A stretch of 64,000 nt of DNA. Origin: Bacteroidota bacterium. Lineage in GTDB: Bacteria; Bacteroidota; Bacteroidia; Chitinophagales; Chitinophagaceae. The notes under the pieces are model-generated. The model worked only from the letters and a program-made list of their open reading frames with translations. It did not search any database and had not been told where the DNA came from. Shown in pieces: positions 26,265 to 35,508 of the stretch. The stretch spans positions 1-64,000 of the forward strand of contig JAFDXF010000057.1 in NCBI GenBank assembly GCA_018268055.1, given 5' to 3'. A program made the translations under genes and the position numbers. Each line of letters opens with the position of its first letter. Positions within the stretch are counted from its first letter, which is position 1.

Positions 26265-27116
26265 CTAATTTAAAATCATATTATCTATGAGTCTTACTTC
26301 ATTTAAATATACTGCAATAAGTGCTACTGATTTTTGTTTGCCATCCCATTCAGTTAAAGGTGTAAGGGTATTTGCATCTGCAATTTCTACATAATCTATG
26401 CGAAAATCTTTATGTTCAAGCATTATAATAGCTTTACGTTTTAACTCGTTCATATCTCCTTTAGCAAGTTTGTTTTTTATCAATTCCAGGCTTTGAAAAA
26501 TTGTTAGGGCAATATTTTTTTCTTTTTCGCTAAGGCGCATATTTCGGCTGCTCATTGCCAGTCCGCTTGCTTCACGAAGGGTGGGGCAGATGTTTATTTG
26601 TATATTGCTTTGTTGGTCCATCAGTTTCACCAAATGAGCAATGACCATACACTGCTGATAATCTTTCTGGCCGAGATAAAGATTATTCGGTACTACAATT
26701 TCTAATAATCTTTCTACTACCCGGCATACACCCTGAAAGTGTCCGGGCCTGTATTTGCCTTCCAAAACAGTTTCTAAAAAACCCAAGTCATATTGTTTGG
26801 CTTCTGAAAACCCCTCAGGATAAATTTCTGAAACGGATGGCAAAAATAAAACATCGCAGTCTGCCATTTCAAGCATTTCAATATCCCTTTCAATTGTAAT
26901 CGGGTATTTTTCAAAATCTTTTGGATCATTGAATTGAGCAGGGTTTACGAATATGCTGCAAACAGTAATGCTATTATGGTGTTTTGATTCTTGAATTAAA
27001 GAAATATGTCCTTGATGAAGTGCACCCATTGTGGGAACAAAACCAACAGAAAAAGAGATTTTATTCAAACTATTTAACCAATCCTTCAGGACAGCTGTTT
27101 TTTTAAAAATGCGCAT
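26265..27116 (-). CDS. panC: Pantothenate synthetase
   Basis: A 283-residue enzyme that joins pantoate and beta-alanine with ATP in coenzyme A synthesis. The N-terminal ATP motif is VPTMGALHQGHISL (M30-H37), then IFVNPAQFN, the pantoate-binding region and the SSRNMRLS loop near residues 180-190. Length is normal. panD is not adjacent in the window. It is divergent from the half-length GT5 gene, an arrangement I recall from other Bacteroidota. Confidence 0.96.
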   Translation of the reverse strand: MRIFKKTAVLKDWLNSLNKISFSVGFVPTMGALHQGHISLIQESKHHNSITVCSIFVNPAQFNDPKDFEKYPITIERDIEMLEMADCDVLFLPSVSEIYPEGFSEAKQYDLGFLETVLEGKYRPGHFQGVCRVVERLLEIVVPNNLYLGQKDYQQCMVIAHLVKLMDQQSNIQINICPTLREASGLAMSSRNMRLSEKEKNIALTIFQSLELIKNKLAKGDMNELKRKAIIMLEHKDFRIDYVEIADANTLTPLTEWDGKQKSVALIAVYLNEVRLIDNMILN

Positions 27117-27164
27117 TCGGAGCAGTGTTTTTGTAGAAATAATATAATTACGGTCAAAAAGAGC

Positions 27165-27172
27165 TAACTTTG
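27165..27172 (+). promoter_or_regulatory. Candidate -7 element (TAACTTTG) for the GT5-like gene
   Basis: TAACTTTG matches the -7 consensus and lies 57 nt before the ATG at 27230. A -33 TTG at the right distance is not seen. A longer open frame from 27170 would begin inside this element, which supports the later start. Confidence 0.45.
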
Positions 27173-27229
27173 CACACCTTTTACAGTTTGCCTTGTAGCA
27201 AATTTGTATGGTACAAAATAGTGTTGCTT

Positions 27230-28045
27230 ATGTCAGCAAAGAAAAGGATTTTATTTATTGCTAATGAAATGTCACCCTACCTGGAGTTGACAGAGTTTTC
27301 GGAGATTGTAAATAAATTAGCCATTAAGTCTAATGATAGCGGAATGGAAGTTCGCTGCATTATGCCCCGTTTTGGTGTAATCAATGAGCGTCGTCACCGA
27401 TTACATGAAGTGGTCCGACTTTCGGGTATCAATGTAACAGTGGACAATGACGATATGCCTTTGCAGATAAAAGTAGCTTCATTGCCCAGTGCCCGTTTGC
27501 AAGTTTATTTTTTAGATAATGAAGAGCTGTTCAAAAGAAAATTCGTTTTTCATGATGAAAATGAAAAATGGTTTGAGGATAATGCTTTAAGAACAATATT
27601 TTATTGTAAAGGCGCATTGGAAACTGTGAAAAAGTTTGGTTGGGCACCGGATATCATTCATTGCAGTGGCTGGATGACCGGTTTGATACCTGCATATTTA
27701 AAAACAGTGTACAAAAAAGAGCCTGTTTTCTTACACAGCAAAACGGTTTTCACCATTGGTCAAAATACCTTCAAGGAGAAACTGGGTGCTGAGTTTATGA
27801 AAATGGCATTGATTCATCCTTCGATCAAAGAAAAAGATTTAGAACTGTACAAAGACAGAACAAATACCGCAATGTACCGCGGTGGCGCAAGCTATGCTGA
27901 TGCAATCACTTTTGGAGCAGCTAAGCCCGATAAAAAATTGCTGGAGGAGTTTTCTAAAGTGAAGGGCAAAAAGACATTGTCTTTTCAAGAAGAAGGAGAT
28001 TTAACAGACTATTTACAACTCTATAACGACCTTGCAGGCAAATAA
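27230..28045 (+). CDS. GT5 starch/glycogen-synthase N-terminal-like protein, probably not a synthase
   Basis: A 271-residue protein resembling the N-terminal Rossmann half of GT5 glycogen synthases: KKRILFIANEMSPY at the start, GMEVRCIMPRFG, and PDIIHCSGWMTGLIPAYL. Two things are missing: the K-x-G-G nucleotide-sugar motif after the first strand (replaced by LELTEFSEIV) and the entire C-terminal half. It therefore should not make glycogen. Similar short proteins are common next to panC in Bacteroidota as I recall, so it is probably a conserved protein with another role rather than a fresh truncation. DUF4270 follows at 28 nt. Confidence 0.75.
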   Translation: MSAKKRILFIANEMSPYLELTEFSEIVNKLAIKSNDSGMEVRCIMPRFGVINERRHRLHEVVRLSGINVTVDNDDMPLQIKVASLPSARLQVYFLDNEELFKRKFVFHDENEKWFEDNALRTIFYCKGALETVKKFGWAPDIIHCSGWMTGLIPAYLKTVYKKEPVFLHSKTVFTIGQNTFKEKLGAEFMKMALIHPSIKEKDLELYKDRTNTAMYRGGASYADAITFGAAKPDKKLLEEFSKVKGKKTLSFQEEGDLTDYLQLYNDLAGK

Positions 28046-28073
28046 ATTAAAACCTCATTTTTAAAACTGATTT

Positions 28074-29549
28074 GTGAAGAAAAATTATATTTCTCTTTCT
28101 CTGTTCACCTTCGTTTTAGCTACTATTTTAATTACTATTGGTTGTCGAAAAATCAATGAGGCAACAGACGTGGGTGGTGATTTGATTCCGGCTGTTGATA
28201 ATATTACCACCTTTGATACAACTATTTCCGTAGAAGCATACAATGACTCTTTCACTTTTGCCAACGATTCGCAATATCTTGCTCGTGGCGAAGAAGTATT
28301 TTTAGGCAGAATAAACAATGATCCATTCTTCGGGAAAACAGATGCTCAAATGTTTTTTGAGTTGAAGCCAACAGCTTATGGCATTTATCCTTTTGTACGA
28401 AAAGACAGTGTAAAAATTGATTCTATTGTAATGGTGTTGGACTATCTCGAAACTTATGGCGATACCAACATGGCTCAAACTTTCAAAGTATATGAATTAG
28501 ACCAAAGCAATAACTTCACCAGCGATTCTGCTTATTTAATCAGGAAGCAAAACTTTACTTTCAATACAGCTTTTCCATTAAGTTTACCCGGTCAGTCATT
28601 TATACCCAGAAAATTAAAAGATTCGGTAAAAGCATTCAGGGATACAACCGCAAGTCAGTTACGTATCCAATTGGATACAAACTTTGCCAGAAGACTTTTT
28701 AATTATGATACTACCAATGCGTATAAATCTGATTCCATTTTCCGTTCAATGTTCAAAGGCTTTGCAGTAAGATCTGAAGGAGCGGGAAATGCTATAATGG
28801 GATTCAATCTTGGGGGATATAATACAAAACTTGCTATTTATTACAATTATCCAAAAGTTGGCGGAGGAGGTAGAGATACTACAGTAAATTATTTTGCTTT
28901 CACCACTTATTCTGCAATGGCCAATTATGTCGGACGTGACTATACCGGAACTCCTTTTGCAGCAGTTGCCGGAGGTACAAGTCCCTCGCCACTAGTTTAT
29001 CTTCAAAACTCTCCCGGCACCTATGCTACTATTAAAATACCTGCATTGCCGGGCTTGAGTAATCGGTTAGTGCATCGTGCAGAGTTGATAGCAGAGCAGA
29101 TTTATGATGTTAGCGACAGCATGTTCCTTTCACCTCAGTTACTTTATCTGGATGCAAATGACCCTGCAATCACAAGCAATAAAAAATTCCGTTCCATTCC
29201 TTTTGACGTACTATTTAATTTACCCAATTTAGGCTCGCCTTCCAATCTCAATGCTTTTGGTGTAAATCCGGTTTATGCTTTAGATCCTAATGGTCAAAGA
29301 ATACGTACTTGGCATTTCAATATATCCAGATATGTTCAAAATATATTAACCGGTAAAAGACCGCTTTATAATCTACGTTTATCTGCACCTTTCTTTGTTA
29401 CTAATATGTATGAAAATGGTACAAGTGAAGCAACTTCATTATCTGTAATAGGCTTAAACCCCACTATTGCCAAAGGAAGAATTAGACTAGGTGGAGGAAA
29501 TCATCCTACGCAGAAGATGCGTTTAAGAATCATATATTCAAAACTATAA
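28074..29549 (+). CDS. DUF4270 lipoprotein
   Basis: A 491-residue exported lipoprotein with a GTG start; the lipobox is TIGC (Cys about 24). The opening of the mature part, ATDVGGDLIPAVDNITTFDTT, and the later DSIVMVLDYL and the C-terminal RIIYSKL are typical of DUF4270, a Bacteroidota outer-surface family of unknown function. It sits 28 nt after the GT5-like gene and a terminator follows, so these two form an operon. Confidence 0.88.
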   Translation: MKKNYISLSLFTFVLATILITIGCRKINEATDVGGDLIPAVDNITTFDTTISVEAYNDSFTFANDSQYLARGEEVFLGRINNDPFFGKTDAQMFFELKPTAYGIYPFVRKDSVKIDSIVMVLDYLETYGDTNMAQTFKVYELDQSNNFTSDSAYLIRKQNFTFNTAFPLSLPGQSFIPRKLKDSVKAFRDTTASQLRIQLDTNFARRLFNYDTTNAYKSDSIFRSMFKGFAVRSEGAGNAIMGFNLGGYNTKLAIYYNYPKVGGGGRDTTVNYFAFTTYSAMANYVGRDYTGTPFAAVAGGTSPSPLVYLQNSPGTYATIKIPALPGLSNRLVHRAELIAEQIYDVSDSMFLSPQLLYLDANDPAITSNKKFRSIPFDVLFNLPNLGSPSNLNAFGVNPVYALDPNGQRIRTWHFNISRYVQNILTGKRPLYNLRLSAPFFVTNMYENGTSEATSLSVIGLNPTIAKGRIRLGGGNHPTQKMRLRIIYSKL

Positions 29550-29575
29550 TCAATAACTTTTTAAGATATGTGTAT

Positions 29576-29608
29576 AAGCCCCTTATTTTATTGTAATGGG
29601 CTTTTTTC
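29576..29608 (+). terminator. Terminator after the DUF4270 gene
   Basis: AAGCCC (29576-29581) pairs with GGGCTT (29598-29603) across a 16-nt loop, followed by a T run. It separates the DUF4270 operon from metK. Confidence 0.75.
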
Positions 29609-29625
29609 GTTTTAATATCACACTT

Positions 29626-29633
29626 ATCTTTGC
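29626..29633 (+). promoter_or_regulatory. -7 element (TATCTTTG) of metK
   Basis: TATCTTTG lies 18 nt before the metK ATG, giving a very short leader. The upstream box is only a T-rich stretch at about 29603-29606. There is no room for a SAM riboswitch between this element and the start codon. Confidence 0.55.
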
Positions 29634-29651
29634 ACCCTAAAATTTTTACTA

Positions 29652-30929
29652 ATGCCTTACTTATTTACTTCAGAATCTGTTAGTGAAGGTCATCCGGATA
29701 AAGTGGCTGACCAAATATCAGATGCGCTTATTGATAACTTTCTTGCTTACGATCCTAATAGTAAAGTAGCCTGCGAAACTTTAGTAACTACCGGTCAGGT
29801 AGTATTAGCCGGCGAAGTGAAATCAAAGACTTATTTGGATGTGCAAGACATCGCTAGAGATGTAATACGCAATATCGGCTATACAAAGGCTGAATACATG
29901 TTTGAAGCAAACAGTTGTGGCATTCTTTCTGCAATTCACGAGCAGAGTGCCGACATCAATCGTGGTGTGGATAGAAGTGTAAAGAAACTTAGTTTTGAAG
30001 CGAAGGCAAATGCACAAGGTGCCGGCGATCAGGGTATGATGTTCGGTTATGCTACAAAAGAAACTGACAACTATATGCCTTTGGCATTAGATCTGGCGCA
30101 TAAGATTTTGCAAGAACTTTCTAAAACTCGTCGTGCGGGTAAAGAATTAAAATACTTGAGACCGGATGCAAAAAGTCAAGTCACCATCGAATACGATGAT
30201 AATAACAAACCGGTTCGCATAGATACAATTGTAGTATCTACACAGCATGATGATTTTGATACAGATAAAAAAATGCTTGAGAAAATTAGAAAAGATATAA
30301 TTGGAATCATCATTCCAAGAGTGAAGAAGCAATTGAAGCCATCTATTCAAAAATTATTTGATAATAAAATAACTTATCATATCAATCCTACCGGAAAGTT
30401 TGTAATCGGCGGGCCACATGGAGATACAGGACTCACAGGACGTAAAATCATTGTGGACACTTACGGCGGAAAAGGTGCACATGGAGGTGGAGCATTTAGT
30501 GGTAAAGATCCTTCTAAAGTAGATCGTTCAGCAGCTTATGCTACAAGACATATTGCTAAAAACTTGGTAGCTGCAGGTGTGTGTGATGAGGTATTGGTGC
30601 AGGTATCTTATGCGATTGGAGTAGCAAAACCTTGTGGTCTGTTTATAGATACAAATGGTACTTCAAAAGTATTTATGACCGATGGAGAAATTGCAAAAAT
30701 TGTTGCTGAAGTATTTGATATGCGTCCTTACGCTATTGAGCAACGTTTGAAATTGCGCAATCCCATTTATGCAGAAACAGCAGCTTATGGACACATGGGA
30801 CGCAAGCCTCGCTTCGTTACTAAAGTGTTCAACAAAGGAAAGGAAAACGAAAAGAAAATTGAAGTAGAATTATTTACATGGGAGAAATTGGATTATGTAA
30901 ATAAAGTGAAGAAAGCGTTTGACATTTAA
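29652..30929 (+). CDS. metK: S-adenosylmethionine synthetase
   Basis: A 425-residue enzyme making S-adenosylmethionine from methionine and ATP. The N-terminal [13 protein letters not shown], the signature [12 protein letters not shown] and the glycine loop [20 protein letters not shown] are all present. It is slightly longer than the 380-400 residues common elsewhere, with inserts around residues 185-230, as is usual in Bacteroidota. A good terminator follows. Confidence 0.97.
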   Translation: MPYLFTSESVSEGHPDKVADQISDALIDNFLAYDPNSKVACETLVTTGQVVLAGEVKSKTYLDVQDIARDVIRNIGYTKAEYMFEANSCGILSAIHEQSADINRGVDRSVKKLSFEAKANAQGAGDQGMMFGYATKETDNYMPLALDLAHKILQELSKTRRAGKELKYLRPDAKSQVTIEYDDNNKPVRIDTIVVSTQHDDFDTDKKMLEKIRKDIIGIIIPRVKKQLKPSIQKLFDNKITYHINPTGKFVIGGPHGDTGLTGRKIIVDTYGGKGAHGGGAFSGKDPSKVDRSAAYATRHIAKNLVAAGVCDEVLVQVSYAIGVAKPCGLFIDTNGTSKVFMTDGEIAKIVAEVFDMRPYAIEQRLKLRNPIYAETAAYGHMGRKPRFVTKVFNKGKENEKKIEVELFTWEKLDYVNKVKKAFDI

Positions 30930-30951
30930 TTTTCAGAAGCATTATATTTTA

Positions 30952-30991
30952 AAACCCCTGAATGAGATCAAAGACATTCGGGGGTTTCTTT
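30952..30991 (+). terminator. Terminator of metK
   Basis: AAACCCCTGAATG (30952-30964) pairs with CATTCGGGGGTTT (30975-30987), a 13-bp stem with one G-T pair, then a T-rich tail. Confidence 0.9.
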
Positions 30992-31025
30992 TCTCCCGAA
31001 TACGAACAGATACATTTTAATCTAC

Positions 31026-31033
31026 TATTTTTG
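31026..31033 (+). promoter_or_regulatory. -7 element (TATTTTTG) abutting the rlmB start
   Basis: TATTTTTG ends 4 nt before the GTG start codon at 31038. If used, transcription would begin at or next to the start codon (leaderless mRNA). No clear -33 TTG is found 19-21 bp upstream. Confidence 0.45.
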
Positions 31034-31037
31034 AACT

Positions 31038-31805
31038 GTGAAAGATTTCAGACACCAACATAGACCAAAGAAGAGCACCTTGATCATTGGCAAGGAAGCA
31101 GTACTGGCAGCATTAGCAAGTGGAAAACAATTAGATAGGATTTATTTAGACACCCGATTGCAAAACACCTCTATAAATGAGGTAAAATCTTTAGCCGGTA
31201 AAATAGGCGTGCCAATCAATTATGTACCCAAAGCAAAATTGGATGGGTTTAATATTGCAAATCACGAAGGCATTGTAGCACAAATTGCCAAAGTGCAGTA
31301 TCAAAATTTGCAGGACATCATTTCATTCGTAATCGATAAAGGAGAATCGCCATTGTTTTTAATTCTTGATGGCATCACAGATATTAGAAATATTGGCGGA
31401 ATAGCTCGCACTGCCTATTGCACCGGTGTAAATGCATTGATTATACCTGATAAGGGAGTAGGCGCATTGAATGAAGATGCAATATTAACTTCCGCTGGAG
31501 CTTTGGAAAAGATAGCTGTTTGTAGAGTTAACAGTTTAATGAAAGCTGTGGATGAACTTCATCTGAATGGAATAAAAGTCTTTGCAAGTGAAATGACTGC
31601 TGAGAAAAATATTGATACAGTAAATTTTACGGAGCCTTGTGCTATTATAATGGGTAGCGAGGAAAAAGGAATTTATCCGGCACTCATGAAGGTATGTGAT
31701 GAAAAAATAAAAATCCCCATGAAAGGGGATTTTGAAAGTCTTAATGTATCTGTCGCTACAGGAATGATACTTTACGAAGTTATGCGTCAAAGAATCAATA
31801 GCTGA
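31038..31805 (+). CDS. rlmB: TrmH-family 23S rRNA 2'-O-ribose methyltransferase (RlmB-like)
   Basis: A 255-residue SPOUT methyltransferase with a GTG start. An L30e-like substrate domain (about 15-95) precedes the knotted domain with NIGGIARTAYCTGV, AILTSAGALEKI, IMGSEEKGI and the C-terminal SLNVSVATGMILYE, which are the three TrmH motifs. RlmB methylates G2251 of 23S rRNA in E. coli; the gene name is by similarity and other TrmH-type targets are possible. Confidence 0.88.
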   Translation: MKDFRHQHRPKKSTLIIGKEAVLAALASGKQLDRIYLDTRLQNTSINEVKSLAGKIGVPINYVPKAKLDGFNIANHEGIVAQIAKVQYQNLQDIISFVIDKGESPLFLILDGITDIRNIGGIARTAYCTGVNALIIPDKGVGALNEDAILTSAGALEKIAVCRVNSLMKAVDELHLNGIKVFASEMTAEKNIDTVNFTEPCAIIMGSEEKGIYPALMKVCDEKIKIPMKGDFESLNVSVATGMILYEVMRQRINS

Positions 31806-31815
31806 GCGTAAAAAA

Positions 31816-32226
31816 TTATAAACCTATTTTGAAACTCAAAGCAGGATAAGATTGGTAAACCAAGCTTCCTTTTTGAACCTGCTGTGTATTTTCCATTTTA
31901 AAACTAAAAGCTTGAGCTTTGTTTTTATTTCTTCTGGCAGCAGCAAATAAAATAGTACCTACTGTAACAGAAGAAAGGCCGGCAACAACTGCAGCAACTC
32001 TTGGCGTGTTTTCAGAATTGTTTTCAGAATGTGATGCTCTGTTTGTTGCAAAGCCAAGAGTAGTAAGGCCTACACCGGCACCCATAAAGCACCAAGCAGC
32101 CGTTTCCTGACTTTTACTTTTTTTCAGATAGTCTTGTTTTGTAAGCGGAGCAGAAGTAGGTGTTTGCTGGCTATAAGAAGTGCCTGCAATCAATAATAGT
32201 GCTACACAAGCAATAATTTGTTTCAT
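31816..32226 (-). CDS. Small exported protein with two hydrophobic helices, unknown
   Basis: A 136-residue protein with a signal peptide ending GTSYSQ. Two membrane-like segments follow (about 44-60 and 77-96), the first with CFMGAGVGLTTLGFA. Not recognised. It is convergent with rlmB (10 nt apart) and divergent from the HMG-CoA-lyase-like operon. Confidence 0.65.
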   Translation of the reverse strand: MKQIIACVALLLIAGTSYSQQTPTSAPLTKQDYLKKSKSQETAAWCFMGAGVGLTTLGFATNRASHSENNSENTPRVAAVVAGLSSVTVGTILFAAARRNKNKAQAFSFKMENTQQVQKGSLVYQSYPALSFKIGL

Positions 32227-32357
32227 TTTTTTTGTTTTGGTTTTAAGAAATCGTGTTGTCGTATTTATGACTTCAAGAATAAAGATAATTAGTTTTTAGA
32301 GATTTACTAAAAAATATTAGCCCAAAATGTACCTTGTTTTTAAGGCACAGAAAAAAT

Positions 32358-32388
32358 AATTAGCACACTATGCTTATTTGAGCTAATT
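32358..32388. promoter_or_regulatory. Inverted repeat upstream of the HMG-CoA-lyase-like operon
   Basis: AATTAGC (32358-32364) and GCTAATT (32382-32388) are perfect inverted copies with 17 nt between. The repeat lies about 50 bp upstream of the -33 box of the downstream operon, a position suitable for an activator site. The T-run of a terminator is missing. Function not established. Confidence 0.3.
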
Positions 32389-32439
32389 CTAATACTATTT
32401 TAATAACCAATTTTTGCATCATACAAAATAGGTGGCGGG

Positions 32440-32470
32440 GTTGTGAAGTGTAGAATCACCCATAACTTTG
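32440..32470 (+). promoter_or_regulatory. Promoter of the HMG-CoA-lyase-like/GSCFA/galK operon
   Basis: GTTG (32440-32443), a 19-bp spacer and TAACTTTG (32463-32470) form a near-perfect Bacteroidota promoter. The -7 element ends only 4 nt before the ATG at 32475, so transcription should begin at or beside the start codon, predicting a leaderless mRNA. Confidence 0.7.
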
Positions 32471-32474
32471 TAAA

Positions 32475-33335
32475 ATGCAGTATGGAAATATAAAGTTCAT
32501 AGAATGTCCTAGAGATGCAATGCAAGGCTGGAAACATCCCATTGCTACTGAAAAGAAAATAGCGTATATCAATTCGCTACTTGCCGTTGGTTTTGACACC
32601 ATTGATTTTGGAAGTTTTGTGTCGCCAAAGACGATACCTCAAATGGCTGACACGGCAGCCGTATTGAAAGGTTTGCAACTTGCAACATCAAAAAGTAAAC
32701 TATTGGCAATTATTGCAAACCAACGTGGGGCAGAAGCTGCTTGCGCATTTGACGAAATTAATTATTTAGGCTACCCTTTTTCTGTTTCTGAAACTTTTCA
32801 ATATCGAAATACTAATACATCTATTACCGAATCAATCAATAGGGTAGAAGAAATACAAAACCTTTGTATAAAGACGGGAAAGCAAATGGTCGTTTATATT
32901 TCAATGGCTTTTGGCAACCCCTACGGTGATGTTTATGATGAAGACATCGTTTTCGAATGGGTGAATAAATTAGTTGGTATGGATATTCGTATTGTTTCAC
33001 TTGCCGATACTGTTGGATTGGCAACACCCCAACAAGTTTATGAAATGACCAGCTATCTAATTGATTCACTTCCCGAAACTGAAATTGGGGTACATCTTCA
33101 TTCTACTCCGGCTAATTGGCAGGAAAAACTAAAAGCTGCTGTAAGAGCAGGATGCAAACGATTTGATGGTGCAATAAAAGGAATTGGTGGTTGCCCTATG
33201 GCTGAAGATGAACTGGTAGGAAATATGAACACCGAATGGATGATTGATTACTTTGAGAAAAATAATATAATAACTAACCTCAATAAAGAAGCTTTAGCAA
33301 AAAGCATTTTATTGGCAGATGAAATATTTATATAA
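32475..33335 (+). CDS. Hydroxymethylglutaryl-CoA lyase-like protein
   Basis: A 286-residue TIM-barrel protein of the HMG-CoA lyase family (HMG-CoA to acetoacetate and acetyl-CoA in the reference enzyme). Diagnostic residues are present: ECPRDAMQGW at the N-terminus with the catalytic Arg-Asp, IDFGSFVSPKTIPQMAD, FGNPYGDVY, VGLATP, VHLHSTP with the metal His pair, and the catalytic Cys in IGGCPMAEDE. Its stop codon overlaps the next start by one base (TAATG). The true substrate might differ, since no leucine degradation genes are nearby. Confidence 0.88.
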   Translation: MQYGNIKFIECPRDAMQGWKHPIATEKKIAYINSLLAVGFDTIDFGSFVSPKTIPQMADTAAVLKGLQLATSKSKLLAIIANQRGAEAACAFDEINYLGYPFSVSETFQYRNTNTSITESINRVEEIQNLCIKTGKQMVVYISMAFGNPYGDVYDEDIVFEWVNKLVGMDIRIVSLADTVGLATPQQVYEMTSYLIDSLPETEIGVHLHSTPANWQEKLKAAVRAGCKRFDGAIKGIGGCPMAEDELVGNMNTEWMIDYFEKNNIITNLNKEALAKSILLADEIFI

Positions 33336-34336
33336 TGCAGTTTCAAATACCCATAGATATAAAACTTTTAGCAGAGCCAATCAGTTATGGGCAAAAAATT
33401 TTGTTGATGGGTTCTTGCTTTACAGAGCATATTGGAAATGCCTTAGCTGATTTAAAATTTCAAGTATTACAAAACCCAAACGGAATTCTTTTTGCTCCTG
33501 AAGCTGTTTGTAATAGCCTTTTGTCCTATAAAAATAATAAGCAGTATTACGAAAGTGATCTTTTTCAACTAAACGAAGTGTGGCATAGTTGGGATCATCA
33601 TTCCAGATTATCAGGAGTGGACAAAGCAGATACTTTAAAAACAATTAATCAAGCACAGTATCAGGCACATCAATATTTAAAAGAGGCAGAATGGCTCATT
33701 ATAACGTTAGGCTCTTCATTCAGCTACCATCTTACAAAAGAAGCAGACACTGCATCTTTAGAATTAGGAAGTGGTGTAGCAAATTGTCATCGAGCACCAG
33801 CATCTTGGTTTACAAAGCAAATGTTGGAGATAGAGGATATCAAACTTATGCTTGAAACAACTTTGAAAGAGCTTAAAGCATTTAATCCTAATTTGAAGTT
33901 CATATTCACTATTAGCCCCGTTAGGCACATAAGAGATGGGGTAATTGATAATAACAGAAGCAAAGCCAGACTGATTGAAGCAGTACATTTTATATGTCAA
34001 AAGTTTGAAGCAGCATCTTATTTCCCGGCTTATGAGCTTGTGATTGACGTGCTGCGTGATTATCGTTTTTATGATGTTGACTTAGTGCATCCCAATTATC
34101 CGGCAACAGAATTTGTATTAGAAAAATTTACTGAATCTTGCATTGATACTTCATCAAGAGAGTTAATGAAAGAAGTACGCCAATTGGTTATTGCAAGAAA
34201 ACACAGAGCGTTTCAACCGGAAACTAAAGCACATCAAAAATTTTTGCAAACCAATTTTGAAAAAGCGAAAGAATTAAAATTGAAATACCCATTTTTGGAT
34301 TTAGAAAACGAAATTGAGTATTTCTCAAGAACATAA
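33335..34336 (+). CDS. GSCFA domain protein (SGNH-like)
   Basis: A 333-residue protein of the GSCFA family, named after the motif seen here as MGSCFTEHIGNAL (about residues 30-42). Further landmarks are ITLGSSFSYHL, FTISPVRHIRDG and DVDLVHPNYPA near residue 245-255, which look like the Ser and Asp-x-x-His blocks of SGNH hydrolases. Substrate is unknown. It is coupled to the HMG-CoA-lyase-like gene by a one-base overlap and followed by galK after 11 nt. Confidence 0.9.
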   Translation: MQFQIPIDIKLLAEPISYGQKILLMGSCFTEHIGNALADLKFQVLQNPNGILFAPEAVCNSLLSYKNNKQYYESDLFQLNEVWHSWDHHSRLSGVDKADTLKTINQAQYQAHQYLKEAEWLIITLGSSFSYHLTKEADTASLELGSGVANCHRAPASWFTKQMLEIEDIKLMLETTLKELKAFNPNLKFIFTISPVRHIRDGVIDNNRSKARLIEAVHFICQKFEAASYFPAYELVIDVLRDYRFYDVDLVHPNYPATEFVLEKFTESCIDTSSRELMKEVRQLVIARKHRAFQPETKAHQKFLQTNFEKAKELKLKYPFLDLENEIEYFSRT

Positions 34337-34347
34337 TACCTCGTACA

Positions 34348-35508
34348 ATGGAGTTGACATTACTAATTGAAGAATTTAAAAAAACTTACCATAAACTGCC
34401 TGAAAAAATTTTCTTTTGCCCGGGACGTGTAAACTTGATTGGCGAACATATTGATTATAATGGCGGAAATGTATTGCCTTGTGCTATTACAATGGGAACA
34501 TGGCTGGCTGTTGCCAAAAATACGGAGAAGGTAATTCGTTTTCAGAGTTTTAATTTTCAGGAACAAGATTCGCTGCATCTGCAGGAATCTTATTCAAAAA
34601 CCGGAGCGCAATGGTTTAACTACCCGCTGGGCGTCTTAAATGAATTTTTAAAAGATAATATCAACTTGTCAGGGTTAGATTTATTTTTTTATGGCAATTT
34701 ACCTGTTGGTGCAGGGCTTTCATCTTCTGCATCTATAGAAGTGCTGATGGCTTATGCCATTTCAAATTTATTCGGAGTAAACAAAGACGGAAAAGAAATT
34801 GCACTGCTTGCCAAAAAAGTGGAGAATGAATTTATAGGTGTGAATTGTGGCATAATGGATCAGTTTGCGGTAGCAATGGGTAAAAAAGAAAACGCTATTC
34901 TATTAAATTGTGACACGTTGGATTATGAATATTTTCCATTTCATTCTGAAAAATATTCATTGACAATTATCAATACAAACAAACAACGAAAATTAGTCGA
35001 TTCCAAATATAATGAACGCTTTGCTGAATGTAGGAATGCACTTGCTTTGTTGCAAAAAAAACTTAGCGTTTCAAACTTATGTGAAATTAGCCCCGCATCC
35101 TTTGAATTAACTAAGTTATTGATTGAAAACGAAGTTGTCAGAAGAAGAGCACAGCATGTAATCAGCGAAAATCAAAGAGTAAAAGATGCAGTACTTGCAC
35201 TTCAAATGAATGATTGGGAAATCTTTGGGAAATTAATGTATGCTTCGCATCAATCACTGCAAGTCGATTATGAAGTAAGCGGCATTGAGTTAGACACTAT
35301 TATTGATTTCTGCAAATCTTTTGCAGGATGTATAGGAGCAAGAATGACCGGTGCAGGGTTTGGCGGTTGTGCCGTTGCTTTAGTTGCTGAAAATAGATTA
35401 GATGATTTCAAAACAAAGCTCATAAAGCATTACCAAACCATAATAGGTTATACTCCCGATGTTTTTCTTACATCGGCAGAAGATGGTGTTAAAGAGATTG
35501 CATTTTGA
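34348..35508 (+). CDS. galK: Galactokinase
   Basis: A 386-residue GHMP kinase that phosphorylates galactose at C1. The galactokinase signature PGRVNLIGEHIDYNGGNVLP lies near residues 25-44, the ATP loop is LPVGAGLSSSAS near 110-120, and the third GHMP motif is MTGAGFGGCAVALV near 335. Catalytic Asp is in NCGIMDQFA. Length is normal. It is the last gene of the HMG-CoA-lyase-like/GSCFA operon and overlaps the convergent kinase gene by 20 bp; galT and galE are not in the window. Confidence 0.94.
   Translation: MELTLLIEEFKKTYHKLPEKIFFCPGRVNLIGEHIDYNGGNVLPCAITMGTWLAVAKNTEKVIRFQSFNFQEQDSLHLQESYSKTGAQWFNYPLGVLNEFLKDNINLSGLDLFFYGNLPVGAGLSSSASIEVLMAYAISNLFGVNKDGKEIALLAKKVENEFIGVNCGIMDQFAVAMGKKENAILLNCDTLDYEYFPFHSEKYSLTIINTNKQRKLVDSKYNERFAECRNALALLQKKLSVSNLCEISPASFELTKLLIENEVVRRRAQHVISENQRVKDAVLALQMNDWEIFGKLMYASHQSLQVDYEVSGIELDTIIDFCKSFAGCIGARMTGAGFGGCAVALVAENRLDDFKTKLIKHYQTIIGYTPDVFLTSAEDGVKEIAF

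Noticed and set aside
29550-29651. Possible SAM riboswitch before metK
   Set aside because: The -7 element lies only 18 nt before the start codon, leaving no room for an aptamer; the upstream hairpin is a terminator of the previous gene.
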